DNA of 64,000 nucleotides, taken from the NCBI GenBank assembly GCA_965220485.1, contig OZ244832.1:4464001-4528000 (forward strand), given 5' to 3'. The notes below the pieces were generated by a model. It worked only from the letters and a program-made list of their open reading frames with translations, was not told where the DNA came from and ran no database searches. How positions within the stretch are numbered: the stretch's first letter is position 1; each line of letters starts with the position of its first letter. Below are positions 27,366 to 36,093 of this stretch, piece after piece. A program made the position numbers and the translations under genes. The DNA is from Aldehydirespirator sp965220485. Lineage in GTDB: Bacteria > Actinomycetota > Acidimicrobiia > Acidimicrobiales > Aldehydirespiratoraceae.

Positions 27366-30300
27366 ATGCGGGTGGGCTCCATCGAACTGCCGGAAGAACT
27401 GGTGGACGCGCACGCCGAGGGCCGCCTCGTCCTGTTCGTTGGCGCCGGCGCGTCTGTCGCCGAGCCAACATGCCTGCCCACCTACCGCGAGCTGGCCGAG
27501 AAGCTGGTCGAGCAGAGCGAGAGCCTGGTCTGCCGAGCAAGCCTCGACCGGCCAGACATAGTGCTCAGCAAACTCAAGTCGGACGGCGTAGACGTCCACG
27601 GGTGCGTGCACAAGCTGATCAGCGATCCGCAGGACCGGCCCGCGCCGAGGTCGAACAAGCTTCACCAAGCCATCGCCAGCCTGGCGACGGCCTCGCCGCA
27701 GGTGAGGATCGTCACCACCAACTACGACCGCTGCCTGTCGAACTGCCTGCCGGAGGGCGTGGACGAGTATGAGGCGCACGCCCTTCCCGAACAAGACGAG
27801 TTCACAGGGTTGGTCTACCTGCACGGCTCCGTGCGCCTGCCACTAGAGCGCTTGATCGTCACCGGAGACGACTTGGGCCGTCACTACCTGAGCAACCACG
27901 GCGCGGCCAGGTTCCTGGAGCTGATGTTCCGAAACCTGTCGGTGCTGTTCATCGGCTACAGCTTGAAAGACACGTTGATGGACTATCTGGTCAGAGGACT
28001 ACGTTCGGACCGGATCTATGTCTTGACCAACAAGCCGCAGGCCTCGCAGTGGCACCAACTCCGCATCACTCCCATCGGTTGCGAGAGCCATGACAAGTTG
28101 CCTGGCATCGTCCAAGATTGGGCGGATCTGTCTCGGATGAGCATGTTGGATCATCAGCAGCGCGTCCGCCGAATCGTCTCAGGATCACCTCCCCTGACAC
28201 CGGGCGACGACTCGTATCTTCACGACATCGTCTCTGACACTCGTCGACGAGGGCTGTTCATCGGTCAGGCGCGCGGCCTCGACTGGCTGCACTGGATGAG
28301 TTCCAAACCACCCTTCAAAGAGCTTCTGGATCCGTTCGTGTCGCCCGAGCGTATCGACCACAGGTTGGCCCAATGGTTCGCTGACCACTATGCGGCCAAC
28401 GAGGACAGCACCACTGAGGCGCTAAGCCTGATCGTCGATGCCGGCGGAACCCTCAACCGTGAACTCTGGATGGCGATTGCGCAGTCTCTAAGGCTCCAGT
28501 CAGGCACGCGCAGTGAGGCAATGGATAGATGGCTGGCGCTGTTGGTGGAAGCGACGCCCCCAAGTCGTGGTCAAGATCACGTACTGCTCCTCTCACTACT
28601 CTTGGACGGATGCGACCCGGAGCGAGATCGCGCTGCGGTCCTGCTCCTACTGGACAGAGTTCTAGAGCCTGCACTACAGATGCGGCGTGATCAAGGTGCC
28701 AGAGTCGTCGTACCACTGTGCCGCAACTCGTTGGCTGAGCACCGGTTCGACCAGATCAAGCCTTACATGTCGGCTCTTGCACTGGACCTAGCCCCGATTG
28801 TAGATCGGCAGCTGCGTAGAGCCCATTGGTTGCAGCGGGCGATCCACTCTCGAACGGAACAATATGATTCCACGACAGTGCAGTTGATGGCACAACTAGG
28901 CCAAGATGTCTCGCATGTGACGGATCGCGAGTTCTTCGACAGCACGAGCCACAGACGCAAGGCCATCGAGTCTCACAGTCGGAACAAGCTCGCGTGCGGC
29001 ATTGACCTGCTGATCGATGTTGCTCGGGATGTGTTGGAGCTGCTTGTGGAACGGTCACCAACGATCGCCGGCAGCTACCTGGAGAGTTGGAGCGGAGCCG
29101 AATCGGCGCTCCTGCGACGTCTGAGCGTTCACGGCTGGTGCGAGCGGACGGACGTGACCGCTGACGAGAAGCTGAAGTGGCTCACGAACGACGACTGGCT
29201 TGACGACCGGGACGCACATCACGAGGTGATGCGGCTGATCGCCACGGTCGCGCCGTCTGCCTCGGAGGGCGCGCTCGGTGGGCTGATTGAGCGTGCGTCG
29301 TCGGATTCGGTTGGCTGGAGAGAATTGAGACTCCTAGGTTGGATCGCACGGCACGCGCCCCAGTCGATTGCGGCCCGCCGGGCTTTCGAGGCAGCGAAGA
29401 GGGCTCATACCCAGTGGAAGATGCCGAAGGATGCAGACTTCCGGGGCGGCGAAATCACGGGTGGGCATATTCCGCTTCTACCGATTCGCGAGGCACATGA
29501 ACTGCACGAACTCATCAGACAAGAACCACCGGAAGCGGTTGCACTGCTGCAGAAGTACGCCGACGTTGACGATTGGGAGGCTCCGGGATGGCTTTCGGCT
29601 ATGGATGCTCTGCGTGCCACGGTAGAGGAGCATCCTGACGACGGTGTCAGCGTTCTTGAGGTGATCGCAGACGATACCGAGATCGATGCTGCAGTCAGTC
29701 AGAGCATCGCCGAGACAGTGTTCGGCGTGCTGAGCCGCATCGAGCAATCCCGCAGTCAGATCGATCAGTTGCAGGCCGTTCTCCCGAAGGTGTGGAAGAC
29801 CGGCCTTGAGCGCTTCAACCCCCAGAGCCATGTCGTGAGTCCGTCGAGATGGATCGACGCCGCCATAAATCATTGGGCGGGCAAGTTGGCAGAACTGTGG
29901 ATCGCCATCATCGCCGCTCAGTGGCGGAATGCTGGCGAGACGTGGGCCGGTCTCTGCAACACTACGAGTGCAGCGCTTAGAGAACTCTTGGCCGACGACA
30001 GTCAGGCATCGCACCATGCTCAGGCCGTACTGGCCAGCAAGGTGGCTTACTTGTTTGCAGCTGACCAGAAGTGGTGCCAAGACAACCTGCTACATCGTTT
30101 CGACAGTGAACGAGACAGCCTGCAGGCGTTTCGATTCTGGGACGGACTCTTGGGAAGCGGCCAACTGAGCGACGATCTATTGCAGGCTGGACTCTTGGAC
30201 TATTTTGTCGGCTTCAGCCGCCAGCTCGAGGGCGGTGAGGAGAGGACAGGGGGCGGCGATGAGTCGATTCGATCATCATATCTGGAGGCGGCAGCCGCCA

Positions 30301-30938
30301 TTTGTCTTCAGAGTCAGATCAATCCTATGGAGCACGGTTGGCTCAGGAAGTGGATCTCTAGAATGGACGCGAGCGGTCGCTGCGAGTGGGCTAGGATCGT
30401 GGCCTGGATGTTGTCGGAGATGTCGGCAGACGCCGCTGACGTTCACTGGTCGAGATGGATAAAAGGCTACTGGCAGAATCGAGTTGACAGCATCCCGCTG
30501 GCCCTCACGCCGGATGAGTCATCAGCGATGGTCGAGTGGACGGTACTGTTGGAAGCTGGTTTCACGGAAGCCGTTGAATTGGTAGCTTCCACCGAAGCCA
30601 GCTTTGTGAGGGAATCTCATATTCCTTCAGTGCTTTTAGATCACGCTGGGGCTGATGGCGACCGCTCGCGGCCGGATCATATCGCCCTTGAACCGCTAGT
30701 CGTGCGCGACCTCCTCGCGCATCTTCTCTCTAACAGCGAGACCACGGCTGATGACGATGGTCCTTGGAGCATCACGGACGCTGTCGAGCGGCTCGACCGA
30801 GCCCTCGACGAAGACGAGATGAAGCCCATATTGAACGAGCTGCTCAGACTCGGACACGAGGAGTTTGTCTCATGGCTTCAATCTCGGGAGCGAACGCAAC
30901 AGGATCTCTTGTCGCCGGTGGGGTCGCCGCCTGGCTGA
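27366..30938 (+). CDS. Large SIR2-domain protein, probable antiphage effector
   Basis: 1190 aa. The first about 270 residues are a SIR2-like NAD-binding domain: LVLFVGAGASVAEP near the start, IVTTNYDRCL, YLHGSVRLP and LFIGYSLKDTLMDYL, so the Asn and His used for NAD hydrolysis are present. The remaining 900 residues are mostly helical with no P-loop or other domain I recognise. This layout (N-terminal SIR2, long sensor-like C-terminus) is that of defence-associated sirtuins, which deplete NAD on infection. G+C is visibly lower than in flanking genes. The ATG at 27366 is the leaderless start. A small ORF and a RelE-like gene follow. Confidence 0.78.
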   Translation: MRVGSIELPEELVDAHAEGRLVLFVGAGASVAEPTCLPTYRELAEKLVEQSESLVCRASLDRPDIVLSKLKSDGVDVHGCVHKLISDPQDRPAPRSNKLHQAIASLATASPQVRIVTTNYDRCLSNCLPEGVDEYEAHALPEQDEFTGLVYLHGSVRLPLERLIVTGDDLGRHYLSNHGAARFLELMFRNLSVLFIGYSLKDTLMDYLVRGLRSDRIYVLTNKPQASQWHQLRITPIGCESHDKLPGIVQDWADLSRMSMLDHQQRVRRIVSGSPPLTPGDDSYLHDIVSDTRRRGLFIGQARGLDWLHWMSSKPPFKELLDPFVSPERIDHRLAQWFADHYAANEDSTTEALSLIVDAGGTLNRELWMAIAQSLRLQSGTRSEAMDRWLALLVEATPPSRGQDHVLLLSLLLDGCDPERDRAAVLLLLDRVLEPALQMRRDQGARVVVPLCRNSLAEHRFDQIKPYMSALALDLAPIVDRQLRRAHWLQRAIHSRTEQYDSTTVQLMAQLGQDVSHVTDREFFDSTSHRRKAIESHSRNKLACGIDLLIDVARDVLELLVERSPTIAGSYLESWSGAESALLRRLSVHGWCERTDVTADEKLKWLTNDDWLDDRDAHHEVMRLIATVAPSASEGALGGLIERASSDSVGWRELRLLGWIARHAPQSIAARRAFEAAKRAHTQWKMPKDADFRGGEITGGHIPLLPIREAHELHELIRQEPPEAVALLQKYADVDDWEAPGWLSAMDALRATVEEHPDDGVSVLEVIADDTEIDAAVSQSIAETVFGVLSRIEQSRSQIDQLQAVLPKVWKTGLERFNPQSHVVSPSRWIDAAINHWAGKLAELWIAIIAAQWRNAGETWAGLCNTTSAALRELLADDSQASHHAQAVLASKVAYLFAADQKWCQDNLLHRFDSERDSLQAFRFWDGLLGSGQLSDDLLQAGLLDYFVGFSRQLEGGEERTGGGDESIRSSYLEAAAAICLQSQINPMEHGWLRKWISRMDASGRCEWARIVAWMLSEMSADAADVHWSRWIKGYWQNRVDSIPLALTPDESSAMVEWTVLLEAGFTEAVELVASTEASFVRESHIPSVLLDHAGADGDRSRPDHIALEPLVVRDLLAHLLSNSETTADDDGPWSITDAVERLDRALDEDEMKPILNELLRLGHEEFVSWLQSRERTQQDLLSPVGSPPG

Positions 30939-30976
30939 GCACAAGCCTCTCAGCAGATGAACAGGCAATGCTGTGA
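30872..30976 (+). CDS. 34-aa ORF overlapping SIR2 3' end, possible partner of RelE-like gene
   Basis: The ATG at 30872 follows GAGGAG at a normal distance and opens a 34-codon frame (MASISGANATGSLVAGGVAA and on) that overlaps the SIR2 gene end in another frame. It ends in GTGA, whose GTG is the start of the next gene. It is too short for a known antitoxin fold and has no helix-turn-helix. It may be only a coupling leader for the next gene, or a reduced antitoxin. Confidence 0.35.
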   Translation: MASISGANATGSLVAGGVAAWLSTSLSADEQAML

Positions 30977-31452
30977 GGGTTGCGCGGACTCGCGCCTTCG
31001 ATCAGTGGCTGGAGGACATCACCGACATCAGGTCTCCGGTGTACTTGGGCGAGTCGTGCCGACATGTGCAAGATCAGGTCGAGGCACTGATCGACATCCT
31101 ATCGGCTGCCGAACACCCCGTCGGCAGGCCGGATGGTGCGCCGCTGCGGGGCAGTCGGTACGCGCTGCACGAACTGAGATGGCCGCGGCTGGATCGAGGT
31201 GAAGGCCCGGACGTTCGGAGCGGACAGCCGGTTGTACGCGTGTTCTACGGGCTGGTGGGCAGAAGATTCGAGCGTGCCGGGAGCCGAGGCCCGATCGCAG
31301 TCATGCTGCTCGGCGGAAACAAGACGTCGGCGATCGCGGGGTCCGGCTCACAGGATCGATGGTATGCGGATCACATCCGTCTCGCAGAGGCGCGCCTCGA
31401 ACAGTGGTGCGCTGACCATCCCACGCTGATGCCTATCCGGGCGAGCCGATAG
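30973..31452 (+). CDS. RelE/HigB-like toxin-family protein
   Basis: 159 aa. Features in order fit the RelE/HigB fold: FDQWLEDI at the N-terminus, a basic GSRYALHELRWPR strand, VVRVFYGLVGRRF, a hydrophobic IAVMLLGGNKT strand and the DRWYADHIRLAEARLEQW helix. Family members inhibit translation by mRNA cleavage or gyrase interference. It starts with GTG at 30973, overlapping the previous stop by four bases and lacking its own ribosome site, so it depends on translation of the small ORF. No typical HTH antitoxin is adjacent. Assignment rests on pattern only. Confidence 0.55.
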   Translation: MRVARTRAFDQWLEDITDIRSPVYLGESCRHVQDQVEALIDILSAAEHPVGRPDGAPLRGSRYALHELRWPRLDRGEGPDVRSGQPVVRVFYGLVGRRFERAGSRGPIAVMLLGGNKTSAIAGSGSQDRWYADHIRLAEARLEQWCADHPTLMPIRASR

Positions 31453-31461
31453 CCGTCCGGC

Positions 31462-31476
31462 GCGTCCGTGGGACGC
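31462..31476. terminator. Hairpin between convergent RelE-like and nucleoside hydrolase genes
   Basis: GCGTCC, loop GTG, GGACGC make a perfect 6-bp stem between two converging genes. It lacks a T-run on either side, so termination would be weak or Rho-assisted. Confidence 0.35.
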
Positions 31477-31490
31477 AAGTCCAGCCGCCG

Positions 31491-32441
31491 CTAGGAGTTG
31501 ACCACTGCCTCCACGATCAGGTCGATGACTGCATGGGCGTCGGCGTCCCACACCACGTCGTGGGCGGGCGGAGCTGGCTCAGCGGCGATGGCGGCCGGAG
31601 GGCGCACGTCGGTGACGGTCATGCCTCGGGTGTGCTCACCGCGCAACTCCACCGTCACCGGGTGGCGCGACCGGCGGAACAGGTGCGGGTGCGTGACGCA
31701 GATGACGGCCGTGGCGTCATGCACCGGGGCCGCTTCCAGGCCGAACTCCCGGCACCGGTCGTAGGCGAACTCCAGGAGGCCGGCCGCGAAGTCGGCCGCC
31801 GGGGTACCGGCTGAGCGCATCCGGGCCGCTTCGTCGCCTCCGAGCAGCACCCTGTGGGTGACGTCGAGGCCGACCATGGTGATCGGCGCCGCCTCGGAGA
31901 ACACGATGGCGGCCGCCTCGGGGTCGGCCCACACATTGAACTCGGCTACGGAGGTGACGTTGCCGGTGTGGGCGCCGCCCCCCATGATGGTGAGCCCGGC
32001 CAGATGGCTCCGCAGGTCGGGGTCGCGCCTCAGCGCGAGGGCCACGTTGGTGAGGGGCCCGACCGCCACCAGGTGCAGGTCGTCGACGGAGCGGGCCATG
32101 TCGCACAGGTAGGCCACGGCGTCCTCGGAGGCCACGGTCCGGGTCAGCTCGGGCAGGGCCACGTCTCCCAGCCCGGTGGCCCCGTGGATGCGGGCCGCGT
32201 CCATGGTGGGGGCGATCAGCGGCCGGGCCGAGCCCCGGTGCACGGGTACCTCCAGGCTGGCGATCTGCGCGGTCACCAGCGCGTTGTGGGTGGTGTGCTC
32301 GATGCCCACGTTGCCGTTGACGGCAGTGATCCCCACCAGCTCGCCGTGGTGGGCCGCGGTGAGGATGGCGATGGCGTCGTCGAGCCCAGGGTCGCAGTCC
32401 AGAACGATCCGGGGCCGGGCCGGTGCCGCGTCGACGGTCAC
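31491..32441 (-). CDS. Nucleoside hydrolase (IunH family)
   Basis: 316 aa. The N-terminal IVLDCDPGLDDAIAIL holds the Asp cluster that binds calcium and ribose; VAVGPLTNVALALRRDP, MGGGAHTGNVT, EFNVWADPEAA and the His of PVHDATAVI complete the active site. It splits purine or pyrimidine ribonucleosides into base and ribose. It lies 9 bp downstream of ribokinase in the same operon, which would phosphorylate the ribose. Its 3' 230 bp have a diverged duplicate at 27022-27255 across the SIR2 module. The gene itself is intact. Confidence 0.9.
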   Translation of the reverse strand: MTVDAAPARPRIVLDCDPGLDDAIAILTAAHHGELVGITAVNGNVGIEHTTHNALVTAQIASLEVPVHRGSARPLIAPTMDAARIHGATGLGDVALPELTRTVASEDAVAYLCDMARSVDDLHLVAVGPLTNVALALRRDPDLRSHLAGLTIMGGGAHTGNVTSVAEFNVWADPEAAAIVFSEAAPITMVGLDVTHRVLLGGDEAARMRSAGTPAADFAAGLLEFAYDRCREFGLEAAPVHDATAVICVTHPHLFRRSRHPVTVELRGEHTRGMTVTDVRPPAAIAAEPAPPAHDVVWDADAHAVIDLIVEAVVNS

Positions 32442-32450
32442 GGGCCGAGC

Positions 32451-33428
32451 CTAGGCGCCGAGCAGGCGATCGACCTCGTCCCTTGTCGGCAGGGAGGGCT
32501 GGGCACCGGGTCGCAGCGTGGCGGCGGTGCCCACCCGCACGGCCCAGCGGGCCGCACCCACTAGATCGGCTCCGTCCGCCAGGGCGTCGGCGAGCGCTCC
32601 GCAGAAGGCGTCGCCAGCTGCGGTGGTGTCGACCGGCACGACCGCCGGCGCGGGCACGTGAGTTGCCTCGCTGGGTGTGACGACCATCGCCCCGGCCGCT
32701 CCCAGGGTCACCACCACGGCCGCGACCGGCAGCCCGCGGGCCAGTGCCACTGCGGTCGCGGGGTCCACGTCGCCGATGGCGGACAGTCCGGCGTGGCCGG
32801 CCATCGTGGCCAACTCGGTCTGGTTGGGCACGAGCACGTCCACGCCGTCGAGCACATCGGGGGGCAACGGCGCGGCCGGTGCAGGAGCGGGATTCAGCAC
32901 CACGAGGCCACGGGCGGTACTCACCGCGGCCGCAACCGCCTCGAGGGGCACCTCGAGCTGCAGCAGCACCACCGCCGCGGCCTTGACCGCCTCGGCGGAC
33001 TCCGCCACATCGGCGGCGCTGACGCGGCCGTTGGCGCCCGGGCTCACCACGACGGTGTTGTCGCCGTCGGCGCCCACCGCGATCAGCGCGAGGCCACTCG
33101 GGGTGTCGGTGGTGGTGTGCAGGCTGGTCGTGTCGACGTCGGCGGAGGCAAGCGCCGTCCTCAGGATCGATCCAGCGTCGTCGTCGCCGACCCGTCCTAC
33201 CATGGCCACTCGCCGGCCGAGGCGGGCCGCGGCGACGGCCTGGTTGGCGCCCTTGCCGCCGGGGATTTGTCGCAGATCGCCGCCGAGCACGGTCTCGCCC
33301 GCCACCGGGATCGTTGCCACGTCCACCACCAAGTCGAGGTTGGCGCTCCCCACCACGACCACCTCGGCGCGAGCGCTCTCCTGCCCGTCTCTGCAGGCAG
33401 TCCCGGTCGCGTCGTGCGCCTCGCTCAT
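32451..33428 (-). CDS. rbsK: Ribokinase (PfkB family)
   Basis: 325 aa sugar kinase. The substrate-binding motif GGKGANQAVAAARLG and the C-terminal anion-hole motif DTTAAGDAFCGALADA are both clear, with VLNPAPAPAAPLP between. The frame is open far upstream, but ATG 33428 behind GGGAGG is the start; an N-terminal tail of about 20 residues precedes VVVVGSANLDLVV. It phosphorylates ribose to ribose 5-phosphate and is first in a two-gene operon with nucleoside hydrolase. Confidence 0.9.
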   Translation of the reverse strand: MSEAHDATGTACRDGQESARAEVVVVGSANLDLVVDVATIPVAGETVLGGDLRQIPGGKGANQAVAAARLGRRVAMVGRVGDDDAGSILRTALASADVDTTSLHTTTDTPSGLALIAVGADGDNTVVVSPGANGRVSAADVAESAEAVKAAAVVLLQLEVPLEAVAAAVSTARGLVVLNPAPAPAAPLPPDVLDGVDVLVPNQTELATMAGHAGLSAIGDVDPATAVALARGLPVAAVVVTLGAAGAMVVTPSEATHVPAPAVVPVDTTAAGDAFCGALADALADGADLVGAARWAVRVGTAATLRPGAQPSLPTRDEVDRLLGA

Positions 33429-33469
33429 CGCCACCTCCCGCTTCACACAGTCACACTGCTTCCCCACTG

Positions 33470-33482
33470 TAGGGTCGCCGGC
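33470..33482 (+). promoter_or_regulatory. Leaderless -10 box of arfB-like gene
   Basis: TAGGGT (33470-33475) stands 7 bp before the ATG, the same hexamer and spacing as before the SIR2 gene. A -35 match is not clear. Confidence 0.45.
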
Positions 33483-33902
33483 ATGGACCGGCTGCTTGAG
33501 TTTGCTGGCGGGGCCGTTCCGGCGGAGGCTGTGACTTGGCGCTTCGGCCCCTCGGGCGGGCCCGGCGGCCAGCACGCCAACCGGTCGAGCACGCGGGTGG
33601 AGGCTGTCCTCGACCTCACAACGGCTGGCGACATGGTGCCGGAGGCCCGTGAGCGGCTCATCGACCAGTTCGGTGCCGAGATGCGGGTGGTGGTGGACGA
33701 CACGCGGTCGCAGGCTCGCAACCGCGACATTGCGCTCGACCGTCTGCAGGCGCGGCTTCGCGACGGTGTCGCCGTCACCAAGCCGAGGAAGCCGACCCGC
33801 CCGTCGGGGCGGTCCCGCCGACGTCGCCTCGACAAGAAGCGCCAGCGGTCCGAGACCAAGCGAGGCCGAGGCCGCATCGACCTGTCCGACATCGACGGCT
33901 AG
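33483..33902 (+). CDS. arfB: ArfB/ICT1-type peptidyl-tRNA hydrolase
   Basis: 139 aa release-factor-like protein that frees peptides from stalled ribosomes. The catalytic GGQ is in GPSGGPGGQHANRSSTRV. The C-terminal tail is very basic (RPSGRSRRRRLDKKRQRSE), as needed to enter the empty mRNA channel. The ATG at 33483 is leaderless. The end RIDLSDIDG is partly repeated downstream (33952-33975) in another frame, pointing to a small duplication at the gene end. It diverges from ribokinase. Confidence 0.9.
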   Translation: MDRLLEFAGGAVPAEAVTWRFGPSGGPGGQHANRSSTRVEAVLDLTTAGDMVPEARERLIDQFGAEMRVVVDDTRSQARNRDIALDRLQARLRDGVAVTKPRKPTRPSGRSRRRRLDKKRQRSETKRGRGRIDLSDIDG

Positions 33903-34168
33903 CAGCGCCGCCGGTTCGGGTTCGGGGGGCGGCCGCGCTCCACGTCGCATCGACCTGTCCAGCTTCGACGGCTAGCTGTGTGAACCGTCCGGTTGGCCGG
34001 CCGTGAACCGCCGACTTGCATGCGGGTGCCGGCGGCGGCACGGGCGGTGAGCGCAGTACCGGAATCAAAAGTTGACTGAACTGGTCGGTTTTTGGCTGGC
34101 GGGGTTCTACACTCCCCCGACACCACGCGCTCACCCGGAGCGGTGGAGGTAGGGAGACGTGCATCCAA
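33903..34168. other. Intergenic region before OsmC gene
   Basis: It starts with a partial copy of the arfB 3' end (GCATCGACCTGTCC near 33880 and again near 33950, each followed by GACGGCTAG). A promoter-like TTGACT (34072-34077) occurs, but no -10 at proper spacing is seen. AGGGAG at about 34151 is the ribosome site of the next gene. Confidence 0.4.
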
Positions 34169-34735
34169 TTGGCAACCAACACAACCACCGCACCCGCCGA
34201 CAACGGCGTGAACGTCCAAGCGCTGCTCGGCGCCCGCCAGGCTCTCAGCGGGGCACCCGAGGCGGCTCAGTTCACCTGGAAGGCCAGCAACGAATGGTTG
34301 TACGGCACCCACAGCCGCTCCTCGGTCGAGAGCTACTTCGGGCTCGGGGCCGAGCACGATCATCGCTCGGTCTTTACCTTCGAGGCCGATCATCCCGAGG
34401 TGTTCGCGGCTGAGGACAACGCGGCCACGCCGGTCGAGCTGGTTCTGGTGGGCTTGGCCAGCTGCCTCACCGCCGGGGTGGCTGCCGTGGCCCAGAATCG
34501 TGACATCCAGCTCCGATCGGTGAAGGCCACTCTCGAGGGCAGCATGGACATCCTGGGCATCCTCGGCGGTGACGCGGATGTCCGCAACGGTTTCAACGGC
34601 GTCAAGGTCTCCTACGACATCGACGCGGACGCCACCCCGGACGAGATCCGAGCCTTGGTGGCCCAGTCGCAGAAGCGGTCGGCCGTCTACGACATCATTA
34701 CCAATCCGACCAATGTGACCGTCAAGGTCAACTGA
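34169..34735 (+). CDS. OsmC-family protein
   Basis: 188 aa. The OsmC fold is recognised from ELVLVGLASCLTAGVAAVAQ and the following beta strands. Family members reduce organic hydroperoxides with two Cys; here only one Cys exists in the whole protein, the second position reading SAVYDII. It may therefore not be a classical peroxidase. A TTG start at 34169 is the only one that fits the frame, with AGGGAG about 12 bp upstream. It is followed 22 bp later by an FMO-like gene, likely an operon. Confidence 0.82.
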   Translation: MATNTTTAPADNGVNVQALLGARQALSGAPEAAQFTWKASNEWLYGTHSRSSVESYFGLGAEHDHRSVFTFEADHPEVFAAEDNAATPVELVLVGLASCLTAGVAAVAQNRDIQLRSVKATLEGSMDILGILGGDADVRNGFNGVKVSYDIDADATPDEIRALVAQSQKRSAVYDIITNPTNVTVKVN

Positions 34736-34757
34736 CGGACTCACAGCCGGCGGACTC

Positions 34758-36062
34758 ATGAGGACGACGACCGTCGTCATCGGGGCCGGGCACTCCGGCT
34801 TGGCGGTGAGCCGGCTGCTCACCGGGTGCTCGATCGACCATGTCGTGGTCGAGCGGGGCGAGGTGGCCAACTCGTGGCGCACCCAGCGCTGGGATTCGCT
34901 GCGGCTGCTCACGCCCAACTGGCAGAGCCGGCTGCCGGGATTCTCCTACGGCGGCAACGATCCCGACGGCTACATGTCCATGCCGGAGGTGATCGAGTTC
35001 ATGTCGGGCTACGCACGGCTCGTCGACGCTCCGGTGTTGACCCGCACCACGGTCACGTCGGTGCGATCCGGCGGGGCCGGCTATGTAGTCGACACCGACC
35101 ACGGCCGCTGGGAATGCGAGACCGTGGTGCTGGCCACCGGCGGGTTCAACGTGGCCAAGGTGCCGCCGCTGGGCGGTGCGCCGCCGGTGCCGGTCACTGC
35201 CTTGAGCGCCTTCGAGTACCGCAATCCCGACGGGCTGGCCCCCGGCGGGGTGCTGGTGGTGGGCGCCTCGGCCACGGGCGTGCAGATCGCCGATGAGCTG
35301 CATCGCTCCGGCCGTGGTGTCACGTTGGCCGTCGGCGAGCATGTACGCATGCCTCGCCTGTACCGGGGCCGCGACATCTTCTGGTGGATGGAGTGCTCCG
35401 GCCTGCTCGACGAGCGCTACGACGAGGTCGACGACATCATGCGGGTGCGTCGCACGCCGTCGCCGCAGCTGGTGGGGACCCCCGAACGGGCCACGCTCGA
35501 TCTCAATGCCCTCACCGACCAGGGGGTGCGGCTGGTGGGCCGGCTCTCGGCTCTGCGGGATGGCGAGGCGCTGCTGTCGGGTTCGCTGGCCAACAAGTGC
35601 GAGCTGGCCGACCTCAAGCTGGGCCGGCTCCTGGACACATTCGACGAATGGGCGACAGAGCGCCACCTCGACGACGTGGGACCGCCGGAGCGCTTCGCGC
35701 CGACCAGGGTGGGGATGTCGCCGCCTTTGAGGCTGGACCTGGCCCGCGGGGAGATCCGAACCATCATCTGGGCCACAGGGTTCAGGCCCGACTACCCCTG
35801 GCTCGACGTGCCGGTGCTGAACCACAAGGGCCGGATCCGCCATGACGGCGGCATCGTCACCGAGTCCCCCGGTCTGTACGTGATCGGGCTGAACTTCCTG
35901 CGCCGGCGCAAGTCGAGCTTCATCCACGGCGCCGAGGACGACGCCCGGGATCTAGTCTCGCATCTGGCCGCCTACCTCGACTCCCAGGTCCCGGCCGGCC
36001 GGTCGACCACCGGGTCGAGCCGGCGGCGGATGGTCGAGCCGGCTGCGGCGGCTAGCGGGTGA
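34758..36062 (+). CDS. FAD/NAD(P)-dependent flavoprotein monooxygenase-like protein
   Basis: 434 aa. The FAD site VIGAGHSGLAVSRLL is at the N-terminus, and a second Rossmann motif VVGASATGVQIADEL lies mid-protein, typical of flavin monooxygenases and CzcO-like proteins. IIWATGFRPDYPWLDVP is the conserved ATG motif near the C-terminus. A Pro/Ala/Arg-rich tail ends the protein. Substrate unknown. It follows the OsmC gene on the same strand and converges with the permease fusion gene. Confidence 0.82.
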   Translation: MRTTTVVIGAGHSGLAVSRLLTGCSIDHVVVERGEVANSWRTQRWDSLRLLTPNWQSRLPGFSYGGNDPDGYMSMPEVIEFMSGYARLVDAPVLTRTTVTSVRSGGAGYVVDTDHGRWECETVVLATGGFNVAKVPPLGGAPPVPVTALSAFEYRNPDGLAPGGVLVVGASATGVQIADELHRSGRGVTLAVGEHVRMPRLYRGRDIFWWMECSGLLDERYDEVDDIMRVRRTPSPQLVGTPERATLDLNALTDQGVRLVGRLSALRDGEALLSGSLANKCELADLKLGRLLDTFDEWATERHLDDVGPPERFAPTRVGMSPPLRLDLARGEIRTIIWATGFRPDYPWLDVPVLNHKGRIRHDGGIVTESPGLYVIGLNFLRRRKSSFIHGAEDDARDLVSHLAAYLDSQVPAGRSTTGSSRRRMVEPAAAASG

Positions 36063-36093
36063 TGGGCTCGAGCACGGGCCCGCCCGCCGCGGA

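Noticed and set aside
32451..33950. N-terminal extension of ribokinase to 499 aa
   Set aside because: The upstream part is antisense to arfB and lacks kinase similarity; the ATG at 33428 has a proper ribosome site.
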